Shown here: in pieces, positions 27,833-36,596 of the stretch
Numbering within the stretch: the stretch's first letter is position 1
How the letters are laid out: every line of letters starts with the position of its first letter
NCBI RefSeq assembly: GCF_900148515.1
Contig: NZ_FRXN01000002.1
Coordinates: 124,001 to 188,000, forward strand
Source: Algoriphagus zhangzhouensis
GTDB taxonomy: Bacteria > Bacteroidota > Bacteroidia > Cytophagales > Cyclobacteriaceae
Direction of reading: 5' to 3'
DNA length: 64,000 nucleotides
Notes under the pieces: generated by a model
What the model was told of the DNA's origin: nothing
Seen by the model: the letters and a program-made list of their open reading frames with translations, nothing else
The model's database searches: none
Made by a program: the position numbers and the translations under genes

Positions 27833-28831
27833 ATGAGTTCAAAACCGATCAATTACGAGCTGGAAAAAAACATGGAAGTAATTTCCCAGTTGGATGCAGT
27901 TGTGGGTCACGCAGTAGACAATGTCTTAGTGGATCCAGATACTTGCTGGCAGCCATCTGATTTTCTTCCTGACATGGCAAACCCAGAAGCCTTAGAGGAC
28001 ATCAAACTTCTTCAAAAAAGAGCTGAAGGGATTCCTGATACTGTGTTGACTTCTTTGATTGGAAATATGATCACAGAAGAGGCCCTTCCTTCCTATCAAA
28101 CTTACTTCAACTTGCTTGAAGGAATCAATGATGAAAGAAGCCTACTTTCACCTTCTGGCTGGGTAAGATGGTCCAAAGCTTGGACTGCTGAAGAAAACAG
28201 ACATGGTGATTTGCTAAACAAATACCTTTACCTCACAGGTAGAGTTGATATGGTAGCTGTCGAAAGAACCATTCACCGTTTGATCAGTAATGGTTTTGAT
28301 GCAAACACTGATGCTGACCCTTATCAGGCAATGATATATACCTCTTTCCAAGAAAGAGCTACCAAAATATCTCACGTAAACACCGGTAAACTTGCTGATA
28401 AAGCAGGAGACCATGTGCTTTCAAAAATCTGTAAAACCATCGCAGGTGATGAGGCAAGACATGAAAAGGCTTACAAAACTTTTATGTCTGAAATCTTCAA
28501 AATCGATCCAAGTGGAGCAATGGTTGCTTTCGAAAAGATGATGAGAAAGCAGATTGTGATGCCTGCAGTATTGATGGGTGAAGGTGGATCAAGACAGTCT
28601 CTTTACAAAGACTTCTCTGAAATCACTCAAAAAGTTGGAATCTATACAGGTTGGGATTATGCTAGAATCATCCAACATTTGGTAGATTTCTGGAAAATTG
28701 AGGCTGTTACTGGTCTTAATGACATGGCTTCTAAAGCCCAAGATTACCTTTCAGGATTAGCTGATCGTTACATGAGATTGGCTGACAGAATGAAAGCTCC
28801 TGACGAAATCAAATTGGCTTGGTTGAAATAA
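27833..28831 (+). CDS. Acyl-ACP desaturase (FA_desaturase_2, ferritin-like di-iron)
   Basis: A 332-residue soluble di-iron desaturase that introduces a double bond into acyl-ACP. The two iron-binding motifs are EENRHG (Glu121, His124) and DEARHE (Glu207, His210), in four-helix spacing, with a further carboxylate helix before each one. No signal or membrane segment is visible. Length and motifs match the plant-type stearoyl-ACP desaturase family found in Actinobacteria and Bacteroidota. The product adjusts membrane fluidity. The gene stands alone between two terminators, with a palindrome at its promoter. Confidence 0.9.
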   Translation: MSSKPINYELEKNMEVISQLDAVVGHAVDNVLVDPDTCWQPSDFLPDMANPEALEDIKLLQKRAEGIPDTVLTSLIGNMITEEALPSYQTYFNLLEGINDERSLLSPSGWVRWSKAWTAEENRHGDLLNKYLYLTGRVDMVAVERTIHRLISNGFDANTDADPYQAMIYTSFQERATKISHVNTGKLADKAGDHVLSKICKTIAGDEARHEKAYKTFMSEIFKIDPSGAMVAFEKMMRKQIVMPAVLMGEGGSRQSLYKDFSEITQKVGIYTGWDYARIIQHLVDFWKIEAVTGLNDMASKAQDYLSGLADRYMRLADRMKAPDEIKLAWLK

Positions 28832-28856
28832 TCCAAACCAGTTCTTAATACATTCA

Positions 28857-28885
28857 AGTCCTGTCTTTCGGCAGGACTTTTTTTG
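28857..28885 (+). terminator. Terminator of the desaturase gene
   Basis: Stem AGTCCTG (28857-28863) with CAGGACT (28872-28878), an eight-base loop, followed by a run of T to 28884. Confidence 0.85.
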
Positions 28886-28911
28886 TAATTTGAAAGACAA
28901 ACCAAACAGCC

Positions 28912-30207
28912 ATGAATCTAAAATCAAGCTCTCTATTCCTGCTGATCTTTTCATTCAGTAGTTTTTCTTTTGCCCAAAGCCCTCTTGTCAATTCCGATAG
29001 ACTACATGGAAGCTTGATGAAATTGGCAACATTCGGCAAAAACTCGCAAGGAGGAAGTGATCGTGTAGCATTTAGTGAATATGACATTGAAGCAAGAGAA
29101 TATGTCAAAAATCTGATGCAAGAAGCTGGAATGGATGTTTCTGTTGATTTCGCGGGAAATATTATCGGTAAAAAAGCGGGGGCAAATCCAGACTTAAAAC
29201 CGATCGCATTTGGATCCCACATTGACGAGGTGCCCAATGGAGGGGATTATGATGGACCGGTTGGTTCTATGAGTGCGATTGAGGTAGTCAAAACTTTGGG
29301 AGAGAACAATGTCATGACTCAGCACCCACTTGAGGTGATCATTTTCACCAATGAAGAAGGCGGAGTTGTAGGAAGTCGAGCATTAGCAGGTCAATTAACT
29401 GAAGAAGCACTCCAAGTCGTAACCAATGTGGGGTTCTCTCAATATGAAGGAATCAAGAAAATTGGTGGAAACCCTGATCGTATCAAGGAAATCAAATTGA
29501 ATCCAGGTGACCTAGCTGCATTTCTGGAGCTCCACATCGAGCAAGGAGGCAATTTGGATAGAGAAGGAATTGATATCGGTGTCGTAGAAGGGATAGTCGC
29601 AATTGAGTGGTGGGAATATACCTTCAAAGGGTTTGCAAATCATGCAGGCACGACTCCAATGAATATGAGAAAAGATCCCATGCTTGCAGCAGCCCAATTT
29701 ATTTTGAACGTGAATGAAACAGTCAAATCTGTGGAAGGAAGACAAGTTGGAACGGTCGGAAAAATCCAGGCCTTCCCGGGTGCCGGAAATGTCATCCCGG
29801 GTGAGGTCAAACTCAACCTAGAAATGAGAGACTTATCTTCCGAGAAAATCTGGAGCATTTATGAGAAAATTGAATCTCAGGCAAAAGCCATTGCGGATGA
29901 ATATGGAGTGACTTATGAAGTGAAACACATCGAAGTCGCCTCAAAACCAGCTTTGGCAGATGAATCAATTCGTCAAGTCATTAAGCAAAACGCTGAAAAA
30001 CTGGGATTAAGTACCCTGAGCCTTCCAAGCGGAGCCGGTCATGATGCACAAGAAATGGCCAGAATAGCTCCAATGGGTATGATTTTTATCCCGAGTAAAA
30101 ATGGAATCAGCCATTCTCCTCAGGAATTCTCAAGCCAAGAAGACATTGCAAATGGAGCCAATGTCCTTGTTCAGACCATTTTATCTTTAGATCAAAAATT
30201 GAAGTAA
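28912..30207 (+). CDS. M20-family Zn hydrolase (allantoate amidohydrolase/carbamoylase type), exported
   Basis: A 431-residue enzyme with a signal peptide (ending SFAQ) and the M20 metallohydrolase fold of the hydantoinase/carbamoylase branch. Metal-binding segments are FGSHIDEVPNGGDYDGPVG, TNEEGG, LELHIEQG and, near the end, LPSGAGHDAQ; the dimerisation-domain signature NHAGTTPMNMRKD is present. Family members hydrolyse allantoate, N-carbamoyl amino acids or ureidoglycolate-type compounds. An exported form is less usual, since the best-known members are cytosolic. The exact substrate cannot be assigned. Confidence 0.88.
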   Translation: MNLKSSSLFLLIFSFSSFSFAQSPLVNSDRLHGSLMKLATFGKNSQGGSDRVAFSEYDIEAREYVKNLMQEAGMDVSVDFAGNIIGKKAGANPDLKPIAFGSHIDEVPNGGDYDGPVGSMSAIEVVKTLGENNVMTQHPLEVIIFTNEEGGVVGSRALAGQLTEEALQVVTNVGFSQYEGIKKIGGNPDRIKEIKLNPGDLAAFLELHIEQGGNLDREGIDIGVVEGIVAIEWWEYTFKGFANHAGTTPMNMRKDPMLAAAQFILNVNETVKSVEGRQVGTVGKIQAFPGAGNVIPGEVKLNLEMRDLSSEKIWSIYEKIESQAKAIADEYGVTYEVKHIEVASKPALADESIRQVIKQNAEKLGLSTLSLPSGAGHDAQEMARIAPMGMIFIPSKNGISHSPQEFSSQEDIANGANVLVQTILSLDQKLK

Positions 30208-30250
30208 AAACCAGATTTTTCTAAACTTTTTAAAAGGAAAAACCCTTTAC

Positions 30251-30262
30251 ATGTATATACAT
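30251..30262. promoter_or_regulatory. 12-bp perfect palindrome before the pirin gene
   Basis: ATGTATATACAT lies 8 nt before the pirin ATG at 30271 and overlaps the likely ribosome-binding region. It could be an operator or chance in AT-rich DNA. Confidence 0.3.
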
Positions 30263-30270
30263 TGGAAACC

Positions 30271-31125
30271 ATGAGAAAGATCAAAAAAATACACTCCGCA
30301 GAATATAGACCTATCGCAGACCTCATTACTTATAGCCCTTTACCCACAAGGAGTCTTCAGATGATAGATCCATTTCTTTTTTTAAATCATCATGGATTCC
30401 AGACCTATCCACCTCATAACAATGGATTGCCATTTGGCCCTCATCCACATCGAGGAATGGAAACAGTAACATTTATTGTAGAGGGCGATATCATGCACAA
30501 AGATTCCTCCGGTCATGAATCCGTAATTGGTCCTGGAGGGGTTCAATACATGACCGCGGGAAAAGGATTAATTCATGCTGAAGTATCCAGTTCTGAATTC
30601 AAAAAAGAAGGTGGGGATCTGGAAATCCTTCAACTTTGGCTAAACCTTCCTGCTTCCAAAAAAATGATGACGCCAAATTACATTGGACTTCAAAAGGATG
30701 AAATTCCTGCATTCGAGCTTGATGAAAGGAAAATTCAAGTTCAACAGCTTTTTGGAGAATGGAATGGGGTCAAAGGAGCTTTTGAGGGCACTTTCCCAAT
30801 CACCATGAGCACAGTTTATTTGCAAGAAGGCGCTGAATTCACCAAAGAGATTCCTGAAGATGAGAATATTTTCTTCTATATCGTTAGAGGAAAATTAGAT
30901 GTAAACGACACTCATGTAGCGTTTAGAAATCTGGTTGAATTTCAAAATTCAGGCTCTGCCTTGAATATTAAAGCAATGGAAGACTCCATTTTGATTCTTG
31001 GGCATGCATTGCCTTTCAACGAGCCCGTAGTAGCTCAGGGGCCTTTTGTCATGAATACTCAGGAGCAGATATATGAAGCTTATCAGGATTACCAAGAAGG
31101 TAAATTTGGCAACTGGAAAGGTTAA
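30271..31125 (+). CDS. Pirin family protein
   Basis: A 284-residue bicupin. The N-terminal metal-binding cupin shows PFGPHPHRGMETVTF, followed by GPGGVQYMTAGKGLIHAE, the diagnostic pirin pattern of two histidines, a third histidine and a glutamate; the C-terminal cupin is degenerate. Bacterial pirins are iron proteins, and some act as quercetinases or bind metabolic enzymes; the role here is open. I chose the ATG at 30271 over an in-frame TTG at 30262. Its stop overlaps the convergent DUF2520 gene through TTAA, so no terminator lies between them. Confidence 0.92.
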   Translation: MRKIKKIHSAEYRPIADLITYSPLPTRSLQMIDPFLFLNHHGFQTYPPHNNGLPFGPHPHRGMETVTFIVEGDIMHKDSSGHESVIGPGGVQYMTAGKGLIHAEVSSSEFKKEGGDLEILQLWLNLPASKKMMTPNYIGLQKDEIPAFELDERKIQVQQLFGEWNGVKGAFEGTFPITMSTVYLQEGAEFTKEIPEDENIFFYIVRGKLDVNDTHVAFRNLVEFQNSGSALNIKAMEDSILILGHALPFNEPVVAQGPFVMNTQEQIYEAYQDYQEGKFGNWKG

Positions 31126-31895
31126 GAATCGATGATATCCTGAGAGATTAGCCTGTAGATTTCAGCTACCTGCTCATTATAGTTCAGGAATCGATAATGA
31201 TCTTCCATCACCTCAAAATCTTCTCGAATAGCAGGGCCCGTTTGGGCCTTTTTTGCTCCTATGTCCAAACTTTTGGAAATCGTCTCAATGATCAGCGGCT
31301 TAATCATCTCAAAGTCCAAGCCTTGTCTTCTCATGATTTCCTCAGCTATACGGATCATGTGATTGGAAAAATTGCTAGCAAAAACTGCTGCGATATGGAC
31401 CGCTTTGCGATCTTTGGAACGAACAGTAAACACGTTATTGGAAAGGCTTTTGGCTAATTTCTTCAGCCTCGCCATCACTTCCTGATCATCCGATTCCAAT
31501 AAAAAAGGAACCTCCGAAAGATCCATCTTCTGTCCTCTGGTGAAAGACTGCAAGGGGTAAAAAATCCCGGTATATCCCGCCGAACTATAGTCCAGAATAT
31601 CCAATGACATAGATCCTGAAGTATGGACCAAAATGCTTTCTTCAGGAAGTATAACAGAATCCGCAACCTCAGGAATTGCATCATCCTTGACAGCTATAAT
31701 AAAAATTTGAGCCTGGCTATCCGTAAAATCCAAATCATCCTTGGCTTCGGCAGAATAAACTCTTTCAGTAATCAAGTTAGCCTTTTGGATATCCCGAGCA
31801 TAGATTTCAGTAATCTGATGTCCTGCTTCTTCCAAAGCGGGAGCCAAATGCCAAGCAACATTTCCAGCACCGAGGATCGCGATTTTAAACTTCAT
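31122..31895 (-). CDS. Rossmann-fold/DUF2520 domain oxidoreductase-like protein
   Basis: A 257-residue cytosolic protein. The N-terminus FKIAILGAGNVAWHLAPAL is a dinucleotide-binding GxGNxxxxL loop like that of F420-dependent or pyrroline-5-carboxylate reductase-type enzymes; the C-terminal half (from about residue 125) is DUF2520, with ESDDQEVMARLKKLAKSL and AAVFASNFSNHMIRIAEEI. The family's reaction has not been established. It converges on the pirin gene with a 4-nt overlap and lies 62 nt after the plug-domain gene on the same strand. Confidence 0.85.
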   Translation of the reverse strand: MKFKIAILGAGNVAWHLAPALEEAGHQITEIYARDIQKANLITERVYSAEAKDDLDFTDSQAQIFIIAVKDDAIPEVADSVILPEESILVHTSGSMSLDILDYSSAGYTGIFYPLQSFTRGQKMDLSEVPFLLESDDQEVMARLKKLAKSLSNNVFTVRSKDRKAVHIAAVFASNFSNHMIRIAEEIMRRQGLDFEMIKPLIIETISKSLDIGAKKAQTGPAIREDFEVMEDHYRFLNYNEQVAEIYRLISQDIIDS

Positions 31896-31957
31896 GATCG
31901 AATTAAGGCAAAAATTCGGAACAATGAAAAAGCTGGATTTGCCTAAACCCTTTCAAT

Positions 31958-34570
31958 TCAATTTTCACCAAGGCTTTTTTGATTCATCAAAAATCTACCG
32001 GAAACAGGCTCCCCGGAAGAATTGATCCCATTTACTATAACCCAAAACGGCCCTGGGTTTTCAGGCAATTTGAACTTTAAAGTCGCGGAGGTCTGGTTAG
32101 AGGAGATTCCTACATTTGGGTTCCAGTAGATCGTCGGGTTATGAGGTTCCAATTCAGTTTTTGCTCCTTTCGCTAATTTTTCCAAGCCCATAAGCTTAAA
32201 TTCCTTATATGTGTTGATATCAGCCGCCATCTCAGTTCCTGTCTTGGTAATAATATTTATTACTCCAAATTTTCCAGCATCACCATAGGCTGGTACGACA
32301 GACTTGATTACCTCAATTTTTTTGATGTTAAAAATATTGATGCTTTGAAAGGCCCTATACTGTGCTTGCCCACCATCGCTACCTAATGTTGGACCAGCAA
32401 TTGGAGTAATTGGAGCACCATTTAATAAAATTAAGGGAGGGCCACCTACTGCACCACGTGCATTAATAATCATTGGTGGAATACCACCAACTCTGAAGCC
32501 TGTCCTTGCCGCAAAGGAATAAATAAACTGCTGAGTATCTCCCGATAAATAGACATCCCCCATTTCATATACTCTTTCAGCTCTTCCGTATGGCATTTCA
32601 CCAAAATTCTCTTCTCTTTCATCCTCAACTTCAACAGCATCCAATAACATCTCTCCCTCCTGAACCTTCAAATACTCCGAAATCAATGAGTCAACATCTT
32701 GTGGTCTTTTAGATAATGGCTGAACTCTCCCAAAATCAAAATGTGAAAAATCAAATTGATTTTTGGGGCTGACTAATTCCATTTCAATTTCTCGCAATGG
32801 TATTTTCCCATCTGGACTTGTTCCCTTTACCAAGACTGCAAATTCTCCTTCTTTATGAAGCCCTTCCAAGTAAAACTCTCCCAAAAAATCTGACCTCAGC
32901 TCACGCTTATCCATAAAGTTGTCCACCATAACCTCAACTCGAGATTTATTTATTTGAGGAAGGGAATCATTGATTTTACCCCTCACTGTTAGTCCAAACT
33001 CTTTATCAAACTCGAAGCCTACCGAATCTACATGATCTAGTTGAGGCTTGAATTTTAGAAAATCAATTAAAAGATCATCGGTAGAATTCATGTACTGAAT
33101 CCCATTTCCTTGAACTACTGCCAAAGATAAATTTGCAGCTGCAATAGAACCTTTTTGGTTGTTTACCACAACATTTAAAGTAATACTATCCTGTGATTGA
33201 TAGGCTTGTTTGTCAGAAAAAACCACTATCCCTTCGGACTTCGGCTCTATTGTATTTTTACCCACCTCCCAGAGTGAACTCATCACTTGGATAGGCTTAT
33301 AGTATTCGAAGTCTGCCCCATAATTAGCTCCCCAAAGGGTATAAGCTTTTACGATGAAATCTTTGGTATTCAGTTCTGGGCCCAAAAAAATTGCCCCTGA
33401 TGATTTACCATTTTCTAAAGGAAACACCTTATGAAGTAAGCTATATCCTGAAGGATCTACTATCTCAACATGCAATACTTTACTCGCTTCATCCATCAAC
33501 AACGGGTTCCCCATTAATAAATAGGCTTTGAAGAGCAACTGCTCACCCATCATATAGACATCCTTATCAGTGTGAATGAAAACTCTTTCTTGTAACGCCT
33601 CAAGTGACCGATCGACTTCATCCAAAGCAATAGCTACATCATAATCAAAATCCTGAGGAAGAGCTTTCAAAGGATATTCAGAACTTGGAAAACCTTGAGT
33701 TTTTAGGAGTTCAGGATAAACAGGTGATCCATTTGCCCTGATTTCTAATCCATCTCCATCGAAAGCCAATGCCCGATAATTTTGGTCTGGTTCTTTTATT
33801 TCAATTGGACTTTTTGCCTGGAGTTTAAACTCACCTTCTTGAGCAGTTGGAATCAGCTTAATTTCATTTGACTGCTCCCCTAGCAGCTTACGAATGGCAT
33901 AAATTGGTGAATTTTGATATACCTCCACCCGGTTAGAATTAATCAAATTCTTCTCCTCCACACTTCCCAAATCCAACTCCAGAAAGGAGAGCAATATATC
34001 TGTTGTCTCAAAGCCTCTGGATAAGTTTTGAGGTTTTCTCAACCGCATTGAAATCAAATAACCAGATTTTAGATTTTGAACCAATAAGACATCTGAAAAA
34101 TCTACCCAAACGTCATTGGAGCCCTCTTTTTCAAAGAATCTCAAAACTTCAGGATTAATCAAAACCAATTCAGACTCTTTTGCTTCAATACCTAATCTGT
34201 CTTCAAATTGTTCTTTTGCTTTTTTGATTTTAGAATCCTTTAATTCATCAAATTCTAAATTTACTTCAGGAGAAATTCCCCATTTATTCAAAGCATTATT
34301 GGATTGACTGACTTGTATGTTTTGAGAAGAAATTTCAAAGCCATTTTTCACTGCAAAGACTTCCCACGGACCAACTGGAATTCCTCTAAGGGAAAAATTG
34401 CCCAAACTATCTGTATATGTTTGAAATGTCGTATTTGGGATAAAGACATGCCCCTCAGGAATTGGCTCCTGGGTATTTTCATTAAAAATTCTTCCTGAGA
34501 ATGTCCCTTTCTGAGCAAAAAGTTGAGAAAAGAACAGGATGAAAAATAGAGCCAAAAAGGATTGCTTCAT
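31958..34570 (-). CDS. Plug-domain protein with CarboxypepD_reg and MG2-like domains, no barrel
   Basis: An 870-residue exported protein. A signal peptide (1-19, LFAQ) is followed by a carboxypeptidase-regulatory-like sandwich (about 22-95), an unassigned region, a macroglobulin MG2-like segment starting near residue 330 (FIHTDKDVYMMGEQLLFKAY), and a TonB plug-like region at about 690-790 (PPLILLNGAPI, IKKIEVIKSVVPAYGDAGKFG, INIITKTG). About 85 residues follow, far too few for a receptor barrel. This composite recurs in Bacteroidota, but its job is unknown; binding or presenting a ligand at the outer membrane is inference. It may be cotranscribed with the DUF2520 gene. Confidence 0.75.
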   Translation of the reverse strand: MKQSFLALFFILFFSQLFAQKGTFSGRIFNENTQEPIPEGHVFIPNTTFQTYTDSLGNFSLRGIPVGPWEVFAVKNGFEISSQNIQVSQSNNALNKWGISPEVNLEFDELKDSKIKKAKEQFEDRLGIEAKESELVLINPEVLRFFEKEGSNDVWVDFSDVLLVQNLKSGYLISMRLRKPQNLSRGFETTDILLSFLELDLGSVEEKNLINSNRVEVYQNSPIYAIRKLLGEQSNEIKLIPTAQEGEFKLQAKSPIEIKEPDQNYRALAFDGDGLEIRANGSPVYPELLKTQGFPSSEYPLKALPQDFDYDVAIALDEVDRSLEALQERVFIHTDKDVYMMGEQLLFKAYLLMGNPLLMDEASKVLHVEIVDPSGYSLLHKVFPLENGKSSGAIFLGPELNTKDFIVKAYTLWGANYGADFEYYKPIQVMSSLWEVGKNTIEPKSEGIVVFSDKQAYQSQDSITLNVVVNNQKGSIAAANLSLAVVQGNGIQYMNSTDDLLIDFLKFKPQLDHVDSVGFEFDKEFGLTVRGKINDSLPQINKSRVEVMVDNFMDKRELRSDFLGEFYLEGLHKEGEFAVLVKGTSPDGKIPLREIEMELVSPKNQFDFSHFDFGRVQPLSKRPQDVDSLISEYLKVQEGEMLLDAVEVEDEREENFGEMPYGRAERVYEMGDVYLSGDTQQFIYSFAARTGFRVGGIPPMIINARGAVGGPPLILLNGAPITPIAGPTLGSDGGQAQYRAFQSINIFNIKKIEVIKSVVPAYGDAGKFGVINIITKTGTEMAADINTYKEFKLMGLEKLAKGAKTELEPHNPTIYWNPNVGISSNQTSATLKFKLPENPGPFWVIVNGINSSGEPVSGRFLMNQKSLGEN

Positions 34571-34664
34571 ATGTAAATCATTGTTCTAGTTTAAAAGCAT
34601 AGTTCTATTTACTAAATTTTCATAGAAAAGGTTTTAAAACTCTATTAAATAGGACCTTAAAAAC

Positions 34665-34698
34665 GAAAAAAGCCATTCCGAATTTTTCGGAACGGCTT
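34665..34698 (-). terminator. Terminator of the odh/lpd operon
   Basis: A 12-bp stem with one mismatch (34670-34681 with 34687-34698; arms AAGCC and TTCCGA), loop of five bases, then a T run on the minus strand. It lies just past the lpd stop. Confidence 0.85.
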
Positions 34699-34721
34699 AA
34701 TAAATAACTAAATATCAATAA

Positions 34722-36119
34722 TTAAATATGCAGTGCTCTATTATCTGTAGCAGCTAAACAAGCTTCTTTGAACGCTTCAGTATAAGTAGGGTGTGCGTGT
34801 GACATTCTAGAAATATCTTCTGCAGATGCTCTATATTCCATTGCTACAACAGCCTCAGCAATCATATCCGCTGTTCTTGGCCCGATCATATGAACACCTA
34901 GGATTTCGTCTGTTTCAGCATCAGCCAAAACCTTTACCAAACCATCAGTATCCATGGAAGCTCTTGCTCTTCCTGACGCCAAGAATGGGAATTTACCAGC
35001 CTTGTATTTGATTCCTTTTTCCTTCAATTGCTCCTCTGTAAAACCAACTGCAGCAACTTCTGGCCAAGTGTAAACAACACCAGGAATCAAATTATAATTG
35101 ATATGTGGTTTTTGACCAGCTAAAGTTTCAGCTACAAAAACGCCTTCTTCTTCCGCCTTATGAGCCAACATGGCTCCTTTCACCACATCTCCGATTGCAT
35201 AAATGTTTGGAACATTGGTTTGAAGGTGATCATTCACTTCAACCTGTCCTCTTTCAGTCATTTTTACTCCTGCAGCTTCGACATTTAGGCCTTCAGTGTA
35301 TGGCCTTCTGCCGATAGAAACCAACACATAATCACCCTTAACCTCTACAGTTTCACCTTTTGCGTTGTCTGCTTTAACTGTAACCTCTTTCCCTTTTCTT
35401 TCAACAGAAGTTACTTTATGTTTCAAGTAAAATTCGAAACCGATCTTCTTCAAGGACTTTTGAAGCTCTTTACCCATAGTCTTGTCCATGGTAGGAATCA
35501 AAGAATCCATGAATTCAATCACAGAAACTTTTGCTCCTAATCTTGCATAGACAGATCCAAGCTCCAGTCCGATTACTCCGCCTCCGATTACTACCAAATG
35601 CTTTGGAATTTCTTTCAAATTCAAAGCTTCAGTAGAAGTAATCACTCTGTCTTTATCCAATTTGATAAATGGAAGAGTAGATGGCTTAGAACCAGTAGCG
35701 ATGATGATATTTTTTCCTTGGATATCAGAAGAAGAACCATCGTCCTTAGTCACTTTTACAGTGGTATTGTTCACGAAAGAACCCAATCCTTGATGAACAT
35801 CGATTTTGTTCTTTTTCATCAAAAACTGAATACCATCTGTATTTTGTTTCACCACATCGTTTTTGCGGGAAACCATTTGTCCCAAATCAACTTTCAGATT
35901 ACTTAGGTTGATTCCATGGGTTTTGAAAGTATGCTCAGCATTGTGATAATGCTCAGAAGAGTCCAACAAAGCTTTGGAAGGAATACAACCTACGTTCAAG
36001 CAAGTCCCTCCCAATGTTGGGTATTTTTCAACTAATGCGGTTTTCATTCCCAATTGTGCGCAACGAATAGCTGCCACATATCCACCAGGACCAGAACCGA
36101 TAACAATTACGTCGTACAT
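34722..36119 (-). CDS. lpdA: Dihydrolipoyl dehydrogenase (E3)
   Basis: A 465-residue FAD-dependent E3 that reoxidises dihydrolipoyl groups with NAD+ in 2-oxoacid dehydrogenase complexes. FAD loop VIGSGPGGYVAA, redox disulfide GGTCLNVGCIPSK (Cys40, Cys45), second Rossmann VVIGGGVIGLELGSVY, and the C-terminal catalytic HAHPTYTEAF. I placed the start at 36119: the frame stays open to 36161, but those 14 residues translate the GTAC repeat and have no counterpart in E3 enzymes. As last gene after odhA and odhB it completes the 2-oxoglutarate dehydrogenase set. It is separated from odhB by the inserted four-helix-bundle gene. Confidence 0.96.
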   Translation of the reverse strand: MYDVIVIGSGPGGYVAAIRCAQLGMKTALVEKYPTLGGTCLNVGCIPSKALLDSSEHYHNAEHTFKTHGINLSNLKVDLGQMVSRKNDVVKQNTDGIQFLMKKNKIDVHQGLGSFVNNTTVKVTKDDGSSSDIQGKNIIIATGSKPSTLPFIKLDKDRVITSTEALNLKEIPKHLVVIGGGVIGLELGSVYARLGAKVSVIEFMDSLIPTMDKTMGKELQKSLKKIGFEFYLKHKVTSVERKGKEVTVKADNAKGETVEVKGDYVLVSIGRRPYTEGLNVEAAGVKMTERGQVEVNDHLQTNVPNIYAIGDVVKGAMLAHKAEEEGVFVAETLAGQKPHINYNLIPGVVYTWPEVAAVGFTEEQLKEKGIKYKAGKFPFLASGRARASMDTDGLVKVLADAETDEILGVHMIGPRTADMIAEAVVAMEYRASAEDISRMSHAHPTYTEAFKEACLAATDNRALHI

Positions 36120-36134
36120 GATCTTTTGATTTTT

Positions 36135-36166
36135 GTACCAAGTACTATGTACTAAGTACAAAGTAT
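36135..36166. repeat. GTAC heptamer array, left end of inserted unit
   Basis: Five 7-bp units GTACCAA, GTACTAT, GTACTAA, GTACAAA, GTATCTG, the last partly beyond the repeat. Its reverse complement matches 36597-36628 at 25 of 32 positions. It fills the spacer between the four-helix-bundle gene and lpdA. Confidence 0.85.
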
Positions 36167-36173
36167 CTGGAAA

Positions 36174-36527
36174 TTATAGATTCAAACTTTTTTTCAACCT
36201 GGCAACCATATTTTGAATATGAACAAGCTGAACTTCAATATTTTGATATTCCTGATTTGAAATAAATTTCAGACGATTAGATATTATCAATTGAGTATCC
36301 AATTCAAAAGCAGAACCTTGAGCTATACCCAAGAAATTGTTGAATTCTTTATTTGAATTTCTTCCCGCTCCTTCCGCAATATTTGATGGAATAGAAACAA
36401 CACTCCTATTGATTTGACTGATCAATCCGTATTTCTCCTCTTTTGGAAGTTTTTCAGTTACTTGATAAACTTCAACGGCTAAATCAATGGCCTTTTGCCA
36501 AACAAGCAATTCTTTATAGCGATTCAT
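36174..36527 (-). CDS. Four-helix-bundle protein (S23/bAvd-like, TIGR02436)
   Basis: A 117-residue all-helical protein. LLVWQKAIDLAVEVYQ, LPKEEKYGLISQINRS, VSIPSNIAEGAGRNS, NNFLGIAQGSAFELDTQL and a C-terminal helix match the family of 23S-rRNA intervening-sequence proteins and the bAvd accessory protein of diversity-generating retroelements. Basic patches suggest nucleic-acid binding, which is known for bAvd. No reverse transcriptase or variable repeat is nearby, so this is an orphan member. It sits inside the odh operon in the same orientation, flanked by GTAC heptamer arrays and preceded by a hairpin. The frame is intact. I infer it is a passenger of an inserted unit rather than part of the dehydrogenase. 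Confidence 0.9.
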   Translation of the reverse strand: MNRYKELLVWQKAIDLAVEVYQVTEKLPKEEKYGLISQINRSVVSIPSNIAEGAGRNSNKEFNNFLGIAQGSAFELDTQLIISNRLKFISNQEYQNIEVQLVHIQNMVARLKKSLNL

Positions 36528-36537
36528 AAGAACAAAA

Positions 36538-36572
36538 TTTAGGTTAAAAACACTAAAGGAATTTAACCTAAA
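36538..36572 (-). promoter_or_regulatory. 11-bp perfect hairpin in the leader of the four-helix-bundle gene
   Basis: Arms TTTAGGTTAAA (36538-36548) and TTTAACCTAAA (36562-36572) with a 13-nt loop, ending 10 nt before the ATG at 36527. It could form in the transcript from odhB and mask or set off the ribosome-binding region. There is no T run, so it is not an obvious terminator. Confidence 0.7.
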
Positions 36573-36596
36573 CTCTTCTTAATAGCTAATTATGAA

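Noticed and set aside
30251..30262. Perfect palindrome ATGTATATACAT as a firm operator
   Set aside because: It is short and made almost wholly of A and T, so chance is a fair explanation; kept only as a low-confidence site.
36174..36527. Diversity-generating retroelement
   Set aside because: The four-helix-bundle protein is bAvd-like, but no reverse transcriptase and no template/variable repeat pair is present within the window.
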